From contig LLCB01000497.1 in the NCBI GenBank assembly GCA_001414345.1, forward strand, positions 1 through 29,099: DNA of 29,099 nucleotides, read 5' to 3'. Origin of the DNA: Hymenoscyphus infarciens. Taxonomy: Eukaryota; Ascomycota; Leotiomycetes; Helotiales; Helotiaceae. The notes beneath the pieces were generated by a model that was not told the origin of the DNA, searched no databases, and was given only the letters and a program-made list of their open reading frames with translations. Of this stretch, positions 11,779 through 22,200 are shown one piece after another. Made by a program: the position numbers and the translations under genes. Positions within the stretch are counted from its first letter, which is position 1. Every line of letters begins with the position of its first letter.

Positions 11779-12150
11779 AATCCCCTCTCTTTTTAAGTTA
11801 CTAATAGGTAGCCTTTTATCTAGTTAAATCCCCTCCCTTTTTAAGTTACTAATAGGTAGCTCCTTATCTAGCTAAATTCCCTCTTTCTTTAAGTTACTAA
11901 TAGGTAGCCTCTTATCTAGCTAAATTCCCTCTCTCTCTAAGTTATTAATAGGTAGCCTCTTATCTAGCTAAATCCTCTCTCTCTTTAAGTTATTAATAAA
12001 TAGCCTCTTATCTAGCTAAATCCCCTTCCTTTTTAAGTTACTAATAGGTAGCCTCTTATCTAACTAAATCCTCTCCCTTTCTAAGTTACTAATAGGTAGC
12101 TTCTTATCTAGCTAAATACCCTCTCTTTCTAAGTTACTAATAGGTATAGT
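11779..12150 (+). repeat. 48-bp minisatellite, about 8 copies, in frame
   Basis: Units begin AATCCCCTC or similar at 11779, 11827, 11875, 11923, 11971, 12019, 12067 and 12115, so the spacing is exactly 48 bp with no indel through all eight. Copies differ only by scattered substitutions (mostly C/T and T/C). In the plus frame each unit reads as 16 residues, including V-T-N-R and P-L-I, with three RIP-type stops per unit (TAA, TAG, TAG), probably ancestral Gln/Gln-or-Trp. Exact conservation of a multiple-of-three period points to past selection on the frame. Confidence 0.92.
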
Positions 12151-12159
12151 AGTCTATTA

Positions 12160-12219
12160 GATAATAATCTAGATAATAATCTAGATAATAATCTAGATAA
12201 TAATCTAGATAATAATATA
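12160..12219 (+). repeat. 12-bp repeat GATAATAATCTA, 5 copies, in frame
   Basis: Five tandem units directly follow the 48-bp minisatellite in the same frame, reading D-N-N-L (the last is D-N-N-I). CTA could derive from CCA (Pro) or CTG (Leu) under RIP. The unit also contains an AGAT/ATCT dyad, so the run is self-complementary. Confidence 0.85.
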
Positions 12220-13223
12220 GGTAAGAATAGTCTTCTAAATAATAGTAGTAAAGAGAATACTAGGGATAATAGAGAACTTTATTAAGAAAACTAGTATTAT
12301 AAAGCTTCTAACCTTAAACGAATAAAATATAATTAACCTAGACCTCTACTCTTTATAATAGTTAAGGATTAAATTAACTACTTAACTTATGATTTTAATA
12401 ACTTTATAGCTAAGATTATTAAACTATAATAGAGAGAAAATATTAACCTAATTTTTAAGTATATTAGAAAGTTTATAAAAGGCTTTTCTTTTATAACCTA
12501 TTAAATTCTTATAAGTTAGGATTTATTCTAAGAAAGAAAGAAATAAAATATTTTAGAAAAATATAAATAATAATAAAAGAAGGACTTAAATAACCCTCTA
12601 ATAGGTAGTTATAGTTCTATATTTATATCTAATTAGTAATAGAAACTTAGTAAATAAGAGAGAGCTAACTAGGATAAAGAAGTAAAAGATAAATATATAA
12701 TAGTATACTAAGCTATACTAGTAGTAGAAAATATCTAAGTAGATATTAGTAAATAAGAGTAGTATATTAAGAATTATAGAAATAAAACTATAAATAAAGC
12801 TTTTATATTAATTAGTATATAGATAAGATAAGATATAAATTATAGAATCTTAGCTCTTAGCTAATATAGGAATAATAGATAGAGATCTTAGAAAAATATA
12901 GATATAAAATAATATATTATATTAGTAATTAGAGCTAAGACGAAGAAACCGACGAAACGAGCTATTTCTATACTTATATAGAGAATTAATTTAAAGAAGT
13001 ATATAAAGAAATAAGCTTTAGACTTTAAGTATTTTATTTACTTATATAGACTAGAGAGTTCTTAAAAGCTAATGCCTGTTCTATATTAATTTAGAAGATT
13101 ATATCCTTATTTAGAACTTATATTCTTAATCTATTATAATAAATACTCTACTTAACTAATAGTAATAATAGTAGTAATAGTATTACTAGTAATAATAGTA
13201 CTTCTATTATTACTAGTAATACT

Positions 13224-13359
13224 TCTAATATTAATACTACTAATAACACTACTAGTAACTATAGTATTATAAGTGATATTTCTAATATTAATACTACTAA
13301 TAATACTACTAGTAACTATAGTATTATAAGTAATATTTCTAATATTAATACTACTAATA
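13224..13359 (+). repeat. 57-bp repeat, ~2.4 copies, Thr/Ser/Asn-coding
   Basis: Copies start with TCTAATATT at 13224, 13281 and 13338, exactly 57 bp (19 codons) apart. The period is a multiple of three and lies in a stop-free frame. The encoded unit is dominated by Thr, Ser and Asn (N-T-T-N-N-T-T-S-N type), typical of a flexible, possibly glycosylated or low-complexity linker. A differing base between copies keeps GTGATA in the first and GTAATA in the second, a TpG-to-TpA change as expected from RIP. Confidence 0.88.
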
Positions 13360-13659
13360 TATACTCTAATATACTACTAATCTTGTTAGGTTTATTAAGA
13401 TAGGATATTTAGAAGGATATAAATGCTCGTTTACTTATAAGCTTTAATATAGTATATATAGAATCGTATATTCGACTTCTAAAGAGAGGAACTTAAGTAG
13501 ATATGTTAGAAAAGAAGGGGATTAAACTTATCTATATAAGAACTAGATTTAATACTAAAACTATTTAGTTAAGTTATTAAAAGTAGTTAGTAGTAAGTAA
13601 GGATATTTAAAAGAAGATTTATATATATTTATTAGTAAAGGAACTTACTATTTTTTTTT

Positions 13660-16020
13660 AAAGAAGAGAGTAAAATTAAATATATAATATATTATAGAAT
13701 AGAAGAGAGATAAAAGATATATAGTATATACTTATATTTTATTAGTTAAAATTTAAGCCTCTACTCTACTATTTATCCTATATATATCTAAGTGCTACTT
13801 ATTAATTCTAACTTTTACTACTATCTACTATATACCTTATTTCTACTCTATTTCTTATAACTTATCTAATTTAGATATATTTAATATAATAAAACAATTT
13901 ATAATATATTTAAAATAGAATAATATTAAAATATTAATTATATAATAAGTTTCTATTTCTTTCTAATACTACTTACTAAATCCTCTATCTTATAAGGTTA
14001 TTTTATTTCTATATAGTATTAGTTTAAAGTTTATATAATAATTTAGAAACTAACTATAGCTTTACGTTGATTTATAAAATTCTAATCTATTTAAAACTTT
14101 AAAATTATAAACATCTCTCTTAGGCCTAATATCTATTACTATATCTATATTTAATCTCTTATTTATATAAACTCTAAAAAGCTAAGTTAAATTCTTAATA
14201 GTATTTATATTATTTAAGCTAAGATAACGTCTTCTAGTATAGATTAATATAATAATTATATTTATATACTAGCTAGATTCTTAGTAAGATATTAAGCTAT
14301 TAATAAGGATTTAAAGTAATTTTATAATTTTATAGTAGTTATTATATAGAGTTTTAAATTACTCTTAAAGTAACTAATACTAGAGAGACTATACTTTAGC
14401 CTTATCTTTTTAAATATATATAGCTAATTATCTAAGTAAGAGGTTTTTTAAATAGTATATAGTAAATCTAACCTTTTCTTTAAGTATAATATAAATTATA
14501 AGATTATATATAAGATTATTAAAAAGTAAGATAGATAATAGAAACTCTTAAAGACCTTATATAGATTTCTTTAGATAATCTTTAATTATACTTATTTCCT
14601 TTTTTATTAAATAAAAGCTTATAATCTAAAAATTATAAATAACTAATAGCTAAGTAGTAGTAAGCTAGACTTACTTTTTCTATATTATTACTAAAAGATC
14701 GAGGTTCTTTAGAGAATATAATTTCGTATTTTTAGGAAAGCTAAAATCCTCTTTATTAAGATAAGCTATATTATTAGGATCTAGTCTATTATATTTAACC
14801 TTAAACTAATAATATTCTTTAGTTAAGAGATCTAAAGTATAGATACTAAATACTAGTTCTTTATTATTTAGTCTTTTATAAGTAAAGGTATAGGTTCTTA
14901 TAATAGAGAATTTATAAATTCCCTACTTTAAATTAGCTTTAAGTATAAATAGAGGGATTTTTTTACTAATTAAGTATTATTTTTTAGTAGACCTTAGAGT
15001 CTTTATATTCCTATATTAAGCTAATTATATTAGAACTAAGTATATCTTAGATCTCTTATTAGAAGTAGACTTAAATCTTAGCTTAAATCTAAGATTAAAG
15101 ATATAAATTATAAAGATTATAATATATAATATTAGAAGAAGATAGTATAGAAGTAAATATAGAAAAAGAGATAAAGACTTAATATTAATATAATTTATAA
15201 GAGATTCTACTATTAATAAATAAATAAATTATATTTTATAAATAAGGCTCTACTTTAGTCTATTCTAGTCTACTTAGCTCTAGTCTTACTCTACTAATTA
15301 TCTTAGTTAAATCTAAAATATAAATTTAACCTATAAACTAAATTTTTTCTTTATTATATATAATAGCTATTCCCTCTAAAGTAGAAAATAATAGATAATC
15401 TTTAGTAATAGATAATACTTATTAAGTATAAGTAATTTATTTTTAATATTAAATATTATACTCTATACTTTAAGAAGTATTCTAAGAACGTTAGTTAGAA
15501 TAGTAGATTAACTAAATATATAATAAAGTATAGAGTATATAGAGTAGGATATAGAGTAGTTGTTTCTTAGAAGAAAATATCTCTTTCTAAAATAGTAAAG
15601 AAATAATAGAATTCGAATTTATAAGTTAGTAACTAGTAAACTATTAATTATAATAAAATTTAAATTAGTATAGAAAATTAAAAGATAATTTATAGAGAAG
15701 AATAGACGTATTAAAGAGTATAGTAGTATTATAGAAAAGCTAGTAGTAAAGGAATAATAAGTTATAAGTAGGTATAAATATAATAAGTATATACTTTCTA
15801 TAAAGATTATAATAAAGATTATACTCTTAAATTAATTTTTAACTTAGTATTATAATATTAATAGAATAAAGTTTTTAAAATAACGTTTAAATAGAATTCT
15901 CTTAAATAGAACTATATCTAATAGAATTACGTTAGATAGAAGCTTAACTAGAAACGTTCTCTTTTATAGACTAAGACTATAACTAACGTTTAGATTATTT
16001 TATTAACTATAAAGTTAATA
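13660..16020 (-). pseudogene. Decayed coding region E (RIP-mutated), large unknown protein
   Basis: One minus-strand frame runs from about 16020 down to about 13660 with no frameshift. Counted from 16020 to 13855 it has about 50 stops in 717 codons (7%), half the background, and all are TAA/TAG. The stretch 15900-15480 is nearly free of stops. Reading order: a Leu/Ile/Phe/Ser-rich section (about 15950-15500), a section rich in RIP-derived Gln/Trp stops (15360-15240), a basic segment (LRFKLRFKSTSNKRSK, about 15090-15040), a section with EDFSFPKNTKL near 14740, a Lys/Arg-rich middle, and IRPKRDVYNF near 14120. The frame stays fairly open upstream to about 16560 (10% stops), so the true start may lie there. 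It converges with decayed region B near 13.66 kb and diverges from region C1. No domain is recognised; the coherent mix of charged and hydrophobic residues supports a real gene relic. Confidence 0.55.
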
Positions 16021-16731
16021 AATATTTTTAAGATATTAATAGATTTCTAAAACTAGGCTAACTTTAACAACTTCCTATTATAAACCTTATAATAAAAGTA
16101 AGAGATAATATATAAACTCTAATAATAAAAATATTAAGTAGATTATATTTATTTATACTTACTAATATATAGAGTTTTTAATCTTCTTTTAAAAGTAGAT
16201 AAAAAATTTTTAGATTTATAAAGATAGAATATATAATAAAAGGTAGAAATAACTTCTTTATATATTATCTATTATTTAACTATAAGAATTCTATCTAAAT
16301 AAATATAGAAATAAATTAACTATATATATCTAAAGTTTAGCTTCTTCTTCTTTCCTTAGTTTAACTTTAATAAAACTATTAAGTAATAGATAAAAGGTAG
16401 CTTATTTAAAGAGACCTCTTTTTTTAATTATTTACTTAGATATAAGATATATAATAGATTTAAAATAGAAGCTTCTTTATAATTAGAGAGATAATATATT
16501 TAAGGACTTAAAGCTAGTAAAAAAGCTTTATAATATAAATAAAAATAAGTAGATAATAGAAAAATGATTTATACTTATTTATTAAGAAATCTATATATAA
16601 AAGGATTATTTAGATAATAATTAGATAAAGTTACTACTTTCTTATAACTATTCTTTTTACTTTTAGCTTTATAGTCTTATATTAAGAGAAGTATAATACT
16701 CTTTTATTTTATTTTTTAAGAAGTGTTTAAT

Positions 16732-16783
16732 ATCTTAGGAAATTATCTTAGGAAATTATCTTATAAAATTATCTTAGGTAATT
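16732..16783 (+). repeat. 13-bp tandem repeat, 4 copies
   Basis: Four units of the pattern ATCTTAGGAAATT; the third is ATCTTATAAAATT and the fourth ATCTTAGGTAATT. The period is not a multiple of three, consistent with a noncoding or poorly constrained location. Confidence 0.85.
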
Positions 16784-17892
16784 TATAGATATAACTCTTT
16801 CTTTATTAAGTATTACTTTAATTAATTAAAGTCCTTTTATACTTATAAGTATTAAGATAAAGAAAGTAATTATATTTAGTCTTAACTATATATAGTTATT
16901 ATATTAGTACTACCTTATTAGTACTAATATAGTAGCTTTCTAATATATAGTACTATCTAATTAAAGCGTTACTACTTTATTTAGTATAATAATATATTTA
17001 ACTATATATATTTAGAATAATATAATAATAAAGCTTTTAAAATAACTAAATTAATTAACTTTAAGAACTACTAACCCTTAGTATATAACTAAATAGCGTA
17101 AATAATAAACTATACTCTTATAACTAATTATATTTTAAAAAAACTATATATAAGAATATAAAAAAAGTAAAGCTTAAAGCTCTAGCTATTGTTAGATAAG
17201 GAATATACTTATAAATATTATTAAAAAACACTACTAAATATTAGTAATAAATATAAGACTATAAGACTCCTAGGTAGCTATACCTCTTCTATTAATATAG
17301 CTAGCTAGAGATTATTATAGAAAATACTATTAAACTTCTAAAGCTTCTTAGTATAAGTATAAAAAAAAAAATAAAAAAGATAATTATATTAGAATATAAA
17401 CTATAAACTATAACTTATCTATAATAATAATTAAGTAAAATATTAGAAATATTAAGACTTTTTAACTTATTATAAGAAATAAGTCTTAAATGTTGCTTTT
17501 TTCTTTAATATATAATTATTTAAATTTACTTATATTTAGTAATAGTATTATCTAGAAATTTAGGCTTTCTAGTAGCTATATAGTAGAATTAACTAATATA
17601 TAAAAAAGTCTTAAGAACTATAGACTTTAGTAAGCTATCCTAATACTTAGTAAAATACTTAGATTTTTTAGTAGTATATCTTTTAATTAGTAAGAGACTA
17701 GTTTAGAGGCTCTAATAAGTATAATTAAATACTATATTAATCTAGATTTCGGTGATTCTTATAATACTAACTTATATTTTAAGAAAATTTAAAGCTCTGT
17801 TTATAAAACTTTGTTAAGGTAAGGTAAGTTATAATCCTATTTTACCTATATATTCTAAAATATTCTTAGAACTAGTATTATTAAGATTAAGT

Positions 17893-17919
17893 ATATTATT
17901 ATTATTATTAGTATTATTA
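17893..17919 (+). repeat. TAT/ATT trinucleotide microsatellite
   Basis: A short imperfect (TAT)n run. In a RIP-treated genome this could be the end product of a (CAT)n or (CAA)n trinucleotide run, that is a decayed poly-His or poly-Gln codon tract, or simply a TA-rich microsatellite. The sequence does not decide between these. Confidence 0.6.
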
Positions 17920-18489
17920 ATAGCGTTATTAATAGTATAGGTGTTAAGTAGGCTTAGTAAACGTAAAAAAATGTTTAATTAACGTATAGATATAAGTAAC
18001 TAAGGTAACTATATAGCTATATAAGGAGATTTATAAGGAGATTTATAGTAAGTAGATATTTAAAGAGAGATATAAGGTAATCTTTAAAAAGTATTCTAAG
18101 AGGTTATAGAAGCTTTAAATATAATAACTATATATTAAGAATTATTAGTACTAATAGAAGTAATAATAGTATAATAAGAATTATTAGTATTTATATAGAA
18201 TAAGGTAGGTTTAGAAGAAATACGAGTTTAAGAGGTTAAAACGCTAAGAGTAGTAAAGTTCTAGCTAATTAGCTTAGATTAAAAAGTTTAATTAATTAAT
18301 ACTTACTTAATTCTTTAAAAAGTGCTTCTATTTAATAAGAGAGATAGAGATCTTAGTATTATAAAGATAAGTAGACTAATTAGTATTAGAAAACTAAGGA
18401 TTATATCTATACTATTCTTAGTATACTAATATAAGTAGTAGAAGACTAGCCTTATAAGGAATCTAATAATAATTAGTAATAGTGTAAGA

Positions 18490-21050
18490 TATTAGTATTA
18501 TAAAACACTATAAGGCTATAAGATACTTTTAACTTACTATAATATTTATATATTATAGTAAGAATATTAAGTACTATTTAATTAGCTCTAGAGTAAGATA
18601 GATTATAGAGAGTAGCTTATTTAAGAATATATTAGAGTTATAAGAAGGAAGAAGTAAATACCTTACTCTAAGATAGTTTATTTACTAAGATAAAGACCTA
18701 CCTAGTATATTATATAACTATTAGAAATAGATAGAGTCTAAGTTAATATATAACTAAGTATTAGAGCTAATTTAACTTTAACTTTATATATCTAACCTTA
18801 TATAATATTATTAGATACTTAATTATATTTTAGTATAATATAATTAATTTAGTATACTACTCTATATTCATTTCTTAAAATAAAGACTAACTTATAACTA
18901 TAGCTCTTATAAACACAGACCTTACTTACTCTTATATTTTATAAGTTATCTATATCTATATCTATATCTTTAATTTATAATACCTTTATAATTTAAACCT
19001 AACTTCTTTATAGATAATAAATATTATAGAGTTCCTCCTCTAACTAATAATACTAATATTTAACATCGTCTAGCTAGTCTTAGAATTATAACTTTAGAAG
19101 TTAGTAAAAGTCTTCTTAAAATTCCTAATAAAGTTATAGCCTTTTATAATTATACTAATATTAACTAACTATTTTTTGCTATTCTTATAAAAGATCTCTA
19201 TTTAACTATAAAGTAATAATTAGAGTATAAGAAGTATTATAATAGTATTATATATATTCTATTATAGGTAAAGGCTTAGATTAGAGTACCTTTTTCTTAA
19301 TTAAATAGATAATAGAAAGCTAAACTTATATTTAAGAATATATACTTACTAGATAATAAAAATATATATATAATAGAAGGAATTAATATTCTTATTTTAT
19401 TTTAGAGAAAAAGTAATTTAAAATATACTAATAAAGTCTTTAAAGAGATTAGAAACGCTATATACTAACTTAATTACTTAACTATTTTAGAGTTTAAAAA
19501 ACGTAGAAAGATAGCCGAAGGCGATATTTTTTCTATATCTATTTATACTATAAATATACTAATAAGAGATATTAACCTTAAACCTACTAACTTATATAAT
19601 AAAACTATTCTTACTTATTTAAAAGAGAAAGCTATATACTTATTAGATTATAAGGTATAAAAATAGAAAAGGGATAGTACTCTAGTTCCTCTTATAGATA
19701 ATATTAAACTTAATAGCTAATACTTTAAATTAAAACGATATAGTAGATTAGAGTAGAGTATAGATAGTAATAAGTAGTTAGATAATAATATACTTATAAT
19801 TTTAATTACTAATATTAAGATATCTCTAGTTTTAAAGACCTTTATTAAGGTTAAGTTAAAAATCCTTACTTTTAGTTCTTAATTCTTAAAAGAATAGCTA
19901 GATAAATTAACTACTTTACTTTCTTAAGTTACTTCTAGTAAGCCTTCTTTAAATCTTCTTAGTATCTTTACTAATAAACTACTTAGTAAAAGTAGTTAAA
20001 ATAAAAGAGGATAAAACTATTAACACTTTAGAAGAAAAGTAACTTAAATCTCTAAAATCTTTAATTAAAAGTATTTAGAAGTTAGAATCTAAGCTACTAA
20101 TTCTTTAAAATTTAGACTAAAACGCCTTCTTAGTCCCTCTTCTAATAATACTACTAGTTGATTTATATATTAAGGCTACTTCTATTCCCTTTTCTAAGTT
20201 ATTACTAGTTAATTCTATATTATTAGTAGTATACCTCCTTCTTTTTAAGGCTAACTTACTACCTTTTAGTCTTATATTTAAGTCTAGCCTAGTTATTATA
20301 AATTCTATATTAGCTATCTTTAATAACGTAGTTAAAGCCTCTTTTATATTAAAATCTACTAATTTAAACGTTAGAACCTATTCTATAAATTCTTAAAATC
20401 GTAGTTCTATTCTTAAGAACTTAGTTAATTTAAGCTTTAAGTTAGATATTATATAACTAGTCTTAGTAGTAGAGAAAATAAATTTCTAAAATAAGTCTAT
20501 AAAGGAAAATACTACTAAAGTTTATTTAGACTATCTCCTTCTATTTTTAGTTAAAGATAAGGAAATAGATTTTAATTATTTTTTATAGAATAATAACCTA
20601 ATTAATAAAACACTAGACTTTCTATCTTTTAATCTTAATAATAAAGCTAAAAAGAGTCTTTTTATTACTAATAATAAGAAGAATAATAAGAAGGATAATA
20701 AGAAAGATATTATTAAATAACTTAGCTAGCTACTATTTAAGATAGAAAGAGGTTTAGAAGTAGGCCTAAACTTAATTAATCTAAGTTTTACTAATTTTAG
20801 TTAACTACTTTTAGATTTAATTTATACTTTAAATAGACTAATAGTAAGTACTTTTATAAGCTTAGTAAGCGCTCTTATAAGCTTAGTAGTAGTGTTAAAT
20901 ACTTTAGATATTAATCTTAAAAAGCTTTATAGCTCTTATATTTTACCTTATATTATTAACTCTATAGTAGAGGCTTATTATCTCTCTTTTAAAGAAGGTA
21001 AATTAACTATTATAACTAGAAAATCTAAGAAACAAGTAGCTAAAAAATAA
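18490..21050 (+). pseudogene. Decayed coding region C1 (RIP-mutated), large unknown protein
   Basis: This has the clearest coding signal in the window. From about 18490 to 19980 one plus frame has about 37 stops in 500 codons (7.4%). Near 19930-19990 the open frame moves by one base and continues to a TAA at 21048 with only 11 internal stops in 356 codons (3%). Two stop-free runs lie in that second frame: 20121-20393 (91 codons) and 20805-21047 (81 codons). Readable pieces include DKDLPSILYNY (about 18690), KKRRKIAEGDIFSIS (about 19495), EDKTINTLEEK (about 20005) and a Lys/Asn-rich segment at 20660-20715. The last codons before 21048 read RKSKKQVAKK and keep a CAA, so 21048 may be the true stop. 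The frame change could be an indel or an intron. A Leu/Ser/Ile-rich section occupies 20120-20400. I recognise no family. Region C2 follows on the same strand after about 550 bp. Confidence 0.62.
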
Positions 21051-21601
21051 GTTATTATTTAATAACTAGTATATAAACGTCTATATTAAAATAGTTAAGA
21101 ATAAGTTTTAGTATACTCTACTTATTCTATATTCTACTAAGAGTATTTAACCTAGTTTCTTCTAAATAGATTAGTAGATATAAGAGATTAGAGTTTATTA
21201 TATAGAATAGTAGAGAGAGAATTTAAGAGTTATTTTAAGAGACTCGACTATTACTAGTTATTTATGTTTAATTAACTAAGGATAAATAAATTTAATTAAG
21301 AAGAAAAACCTTAAATATTGTGATTTAGATTATTTTAAGTATTATTAAAGGTATATAATTTATTAAAATAAGGAGAGTAGAGAGAGAGTGTTTAGTATAA
21401 GGTTTAGTTAATAACTATTATATACTTATAAAATAGTATTTACTAGTGCTATTTTAACTTTTAAATATACTCTAAAAATATCTACTACTTTTATAAAGAC
21501 TAGCCTAAACTAGAATAATTATAATAAAAGAAGTATAAATAATTACTAATATAAATATAAGTATATAAGAGGCTCTTACTAGATTATGAGTATTATTTCT
21601 T
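21051..21601. other. Spacer between relics C1 and C2
   Basis: Stop density in the flanking frames rises to about 17% here and a TGA appears (near 21320), so this does not look like continuous coding sequence. It holds a GA-rich patch at about 21371-21390. An ATG at 21586 is not in the frame of C2. It may be intergenic, or an intron if C1 and C2 were one gene. Confidence 0.45.
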
Positions 21602-21840
21602 ATTTTTGGTTATTACTAATATTTGTTTAAGACTACTCCTCTATAATCTATAAGAAGATATATAACTTTCTTATAGTCTTAGCCTTTAAGTAAACCTATT
21701 AGCGTCTCTACTAACGAAGATATTAAAGATACTAAAGATATATTATCTCTAAAGCTTTAAACTCTTATCTTAGAATCTATGTTTTTAGATTTTTAGCCTA
21801 TTACTTATTATATTAGTAAAGGAAGGGTATTTTTAGAATT

Positions 21841-22200
21841 ATACTTTATAAGCTATTACACTAGTAAAGACGTAGTACTTATAGAGTTATAATCTACTAG
21901 CTATCTTATAAGCGATTATACTAGCGAAGACATAGTACTTATAGAGCTATAATCTACTAGCTATTTTATAAGCGATTATACTAACGAAGATATAGCATTT
22001 ATAGAGCTATAATCTACTAGCTATCTTATAAGTAATTACTATCTTATAAGCGATTATATTAGTAAAGATATAGCACTTATAGAGCTATAATCTACTAGCT
22101 ATCTTATAAGTAATTACTATCTTATAAGTAATTACTATCTTATAAGCGATTATATTAGTAAAGATATAGTATTACTAGAACTATAACCTAGAATTAAAGA
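21841..22200 (+). repeat. 60-bp in-frame minisatellite with nested 18-bp repeats
   Basis: Units starting near 21842, 21902 and 21962 are exactly 60 bp apart and encode a 20-residue unit of the form Y-[L/F]-I-S-D-Y-T-S-E-D-I-V-L-I-E-L-stop-S-T-S. Later units (from about 22022) are stretched by 18-bp insertions of AGTAATTACTATCTTATA (six codons), one in the first and two in the second. Every period and insertion is a multiple of three, so the frame of C2 is kept. The single stop per unit is a TAA, probably ancestral CAA (Gln). Copies keep different CpA sites (GCACTT versus GTACTT), showing uneven RIP. Confidence 0.9.

Larger units (their letters stand above)
11701..13400 (+). pseudogene. Decayed coding region B with in-frame minisatellites, unknown product
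   Basis: A plus-strand frame runs from about 11701 through the 48-bp repeats (11779-12150), the 12-bp repeats (12160-12219) and a charged region to about 13140. It then shifts by two into a frame with no stop from 13143 to 13400 (86 codons). All three tandem repeats have periods divisible by three and keep the frame, which is independent evidence of coding origin. Predicted order: basic N-terminal part, about eight copies of a 16-residue Pro-containing repeat, a D-N-N-L repeat, a Lys/Glu/Asn-rich middle (KEVKDKY at about 12680; AKTKKPTKR at about 12930), then a Thr/Ser/Asn-rich linker. Stops are about 11% in the middle part, so the exact frame there is less certain. The shift near 13140 may be an indel or intron. 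No family is recognised. Confidence 0.48.
16021..18489. other. RIP-saturated stretch between divergent relics
   Basis: About 2.5 kb lying between the 5' side of minus-strand region E and the 5' side of plus-strand region C1. The E frame continues with about 10% stops to 16560 and then rises to background. A plus-strand frame upstream of C1 (17945-18480) is readable but stop-rich (about 20%) and would need a Gln-rich protein. A 13-bp tandem repeat (16732-16783) and a TAT/ATT microsatellite (17893-17919) lie here. If the two relics were divergent genes, their promoters were in this interval, but RIP has erased any recognisable signal. Confidence 0.5.

Noticed and set aside
17945..18480. N-terminal extension of C1 with poly-Gln tracts
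   Set aside because: About 20% of codons are stops. It could be a decayed Gln-rich region, but the density is above background and gives no positive support.
13855..18830. A single 5-kb minus-strand frame from 18830 to 13855
   Set aside because: It reads continuously without a frameshift, but the stop density above 16.0 kb is about 15%, the same as background. Only the part below about 16.0-16.5 kb is supported.
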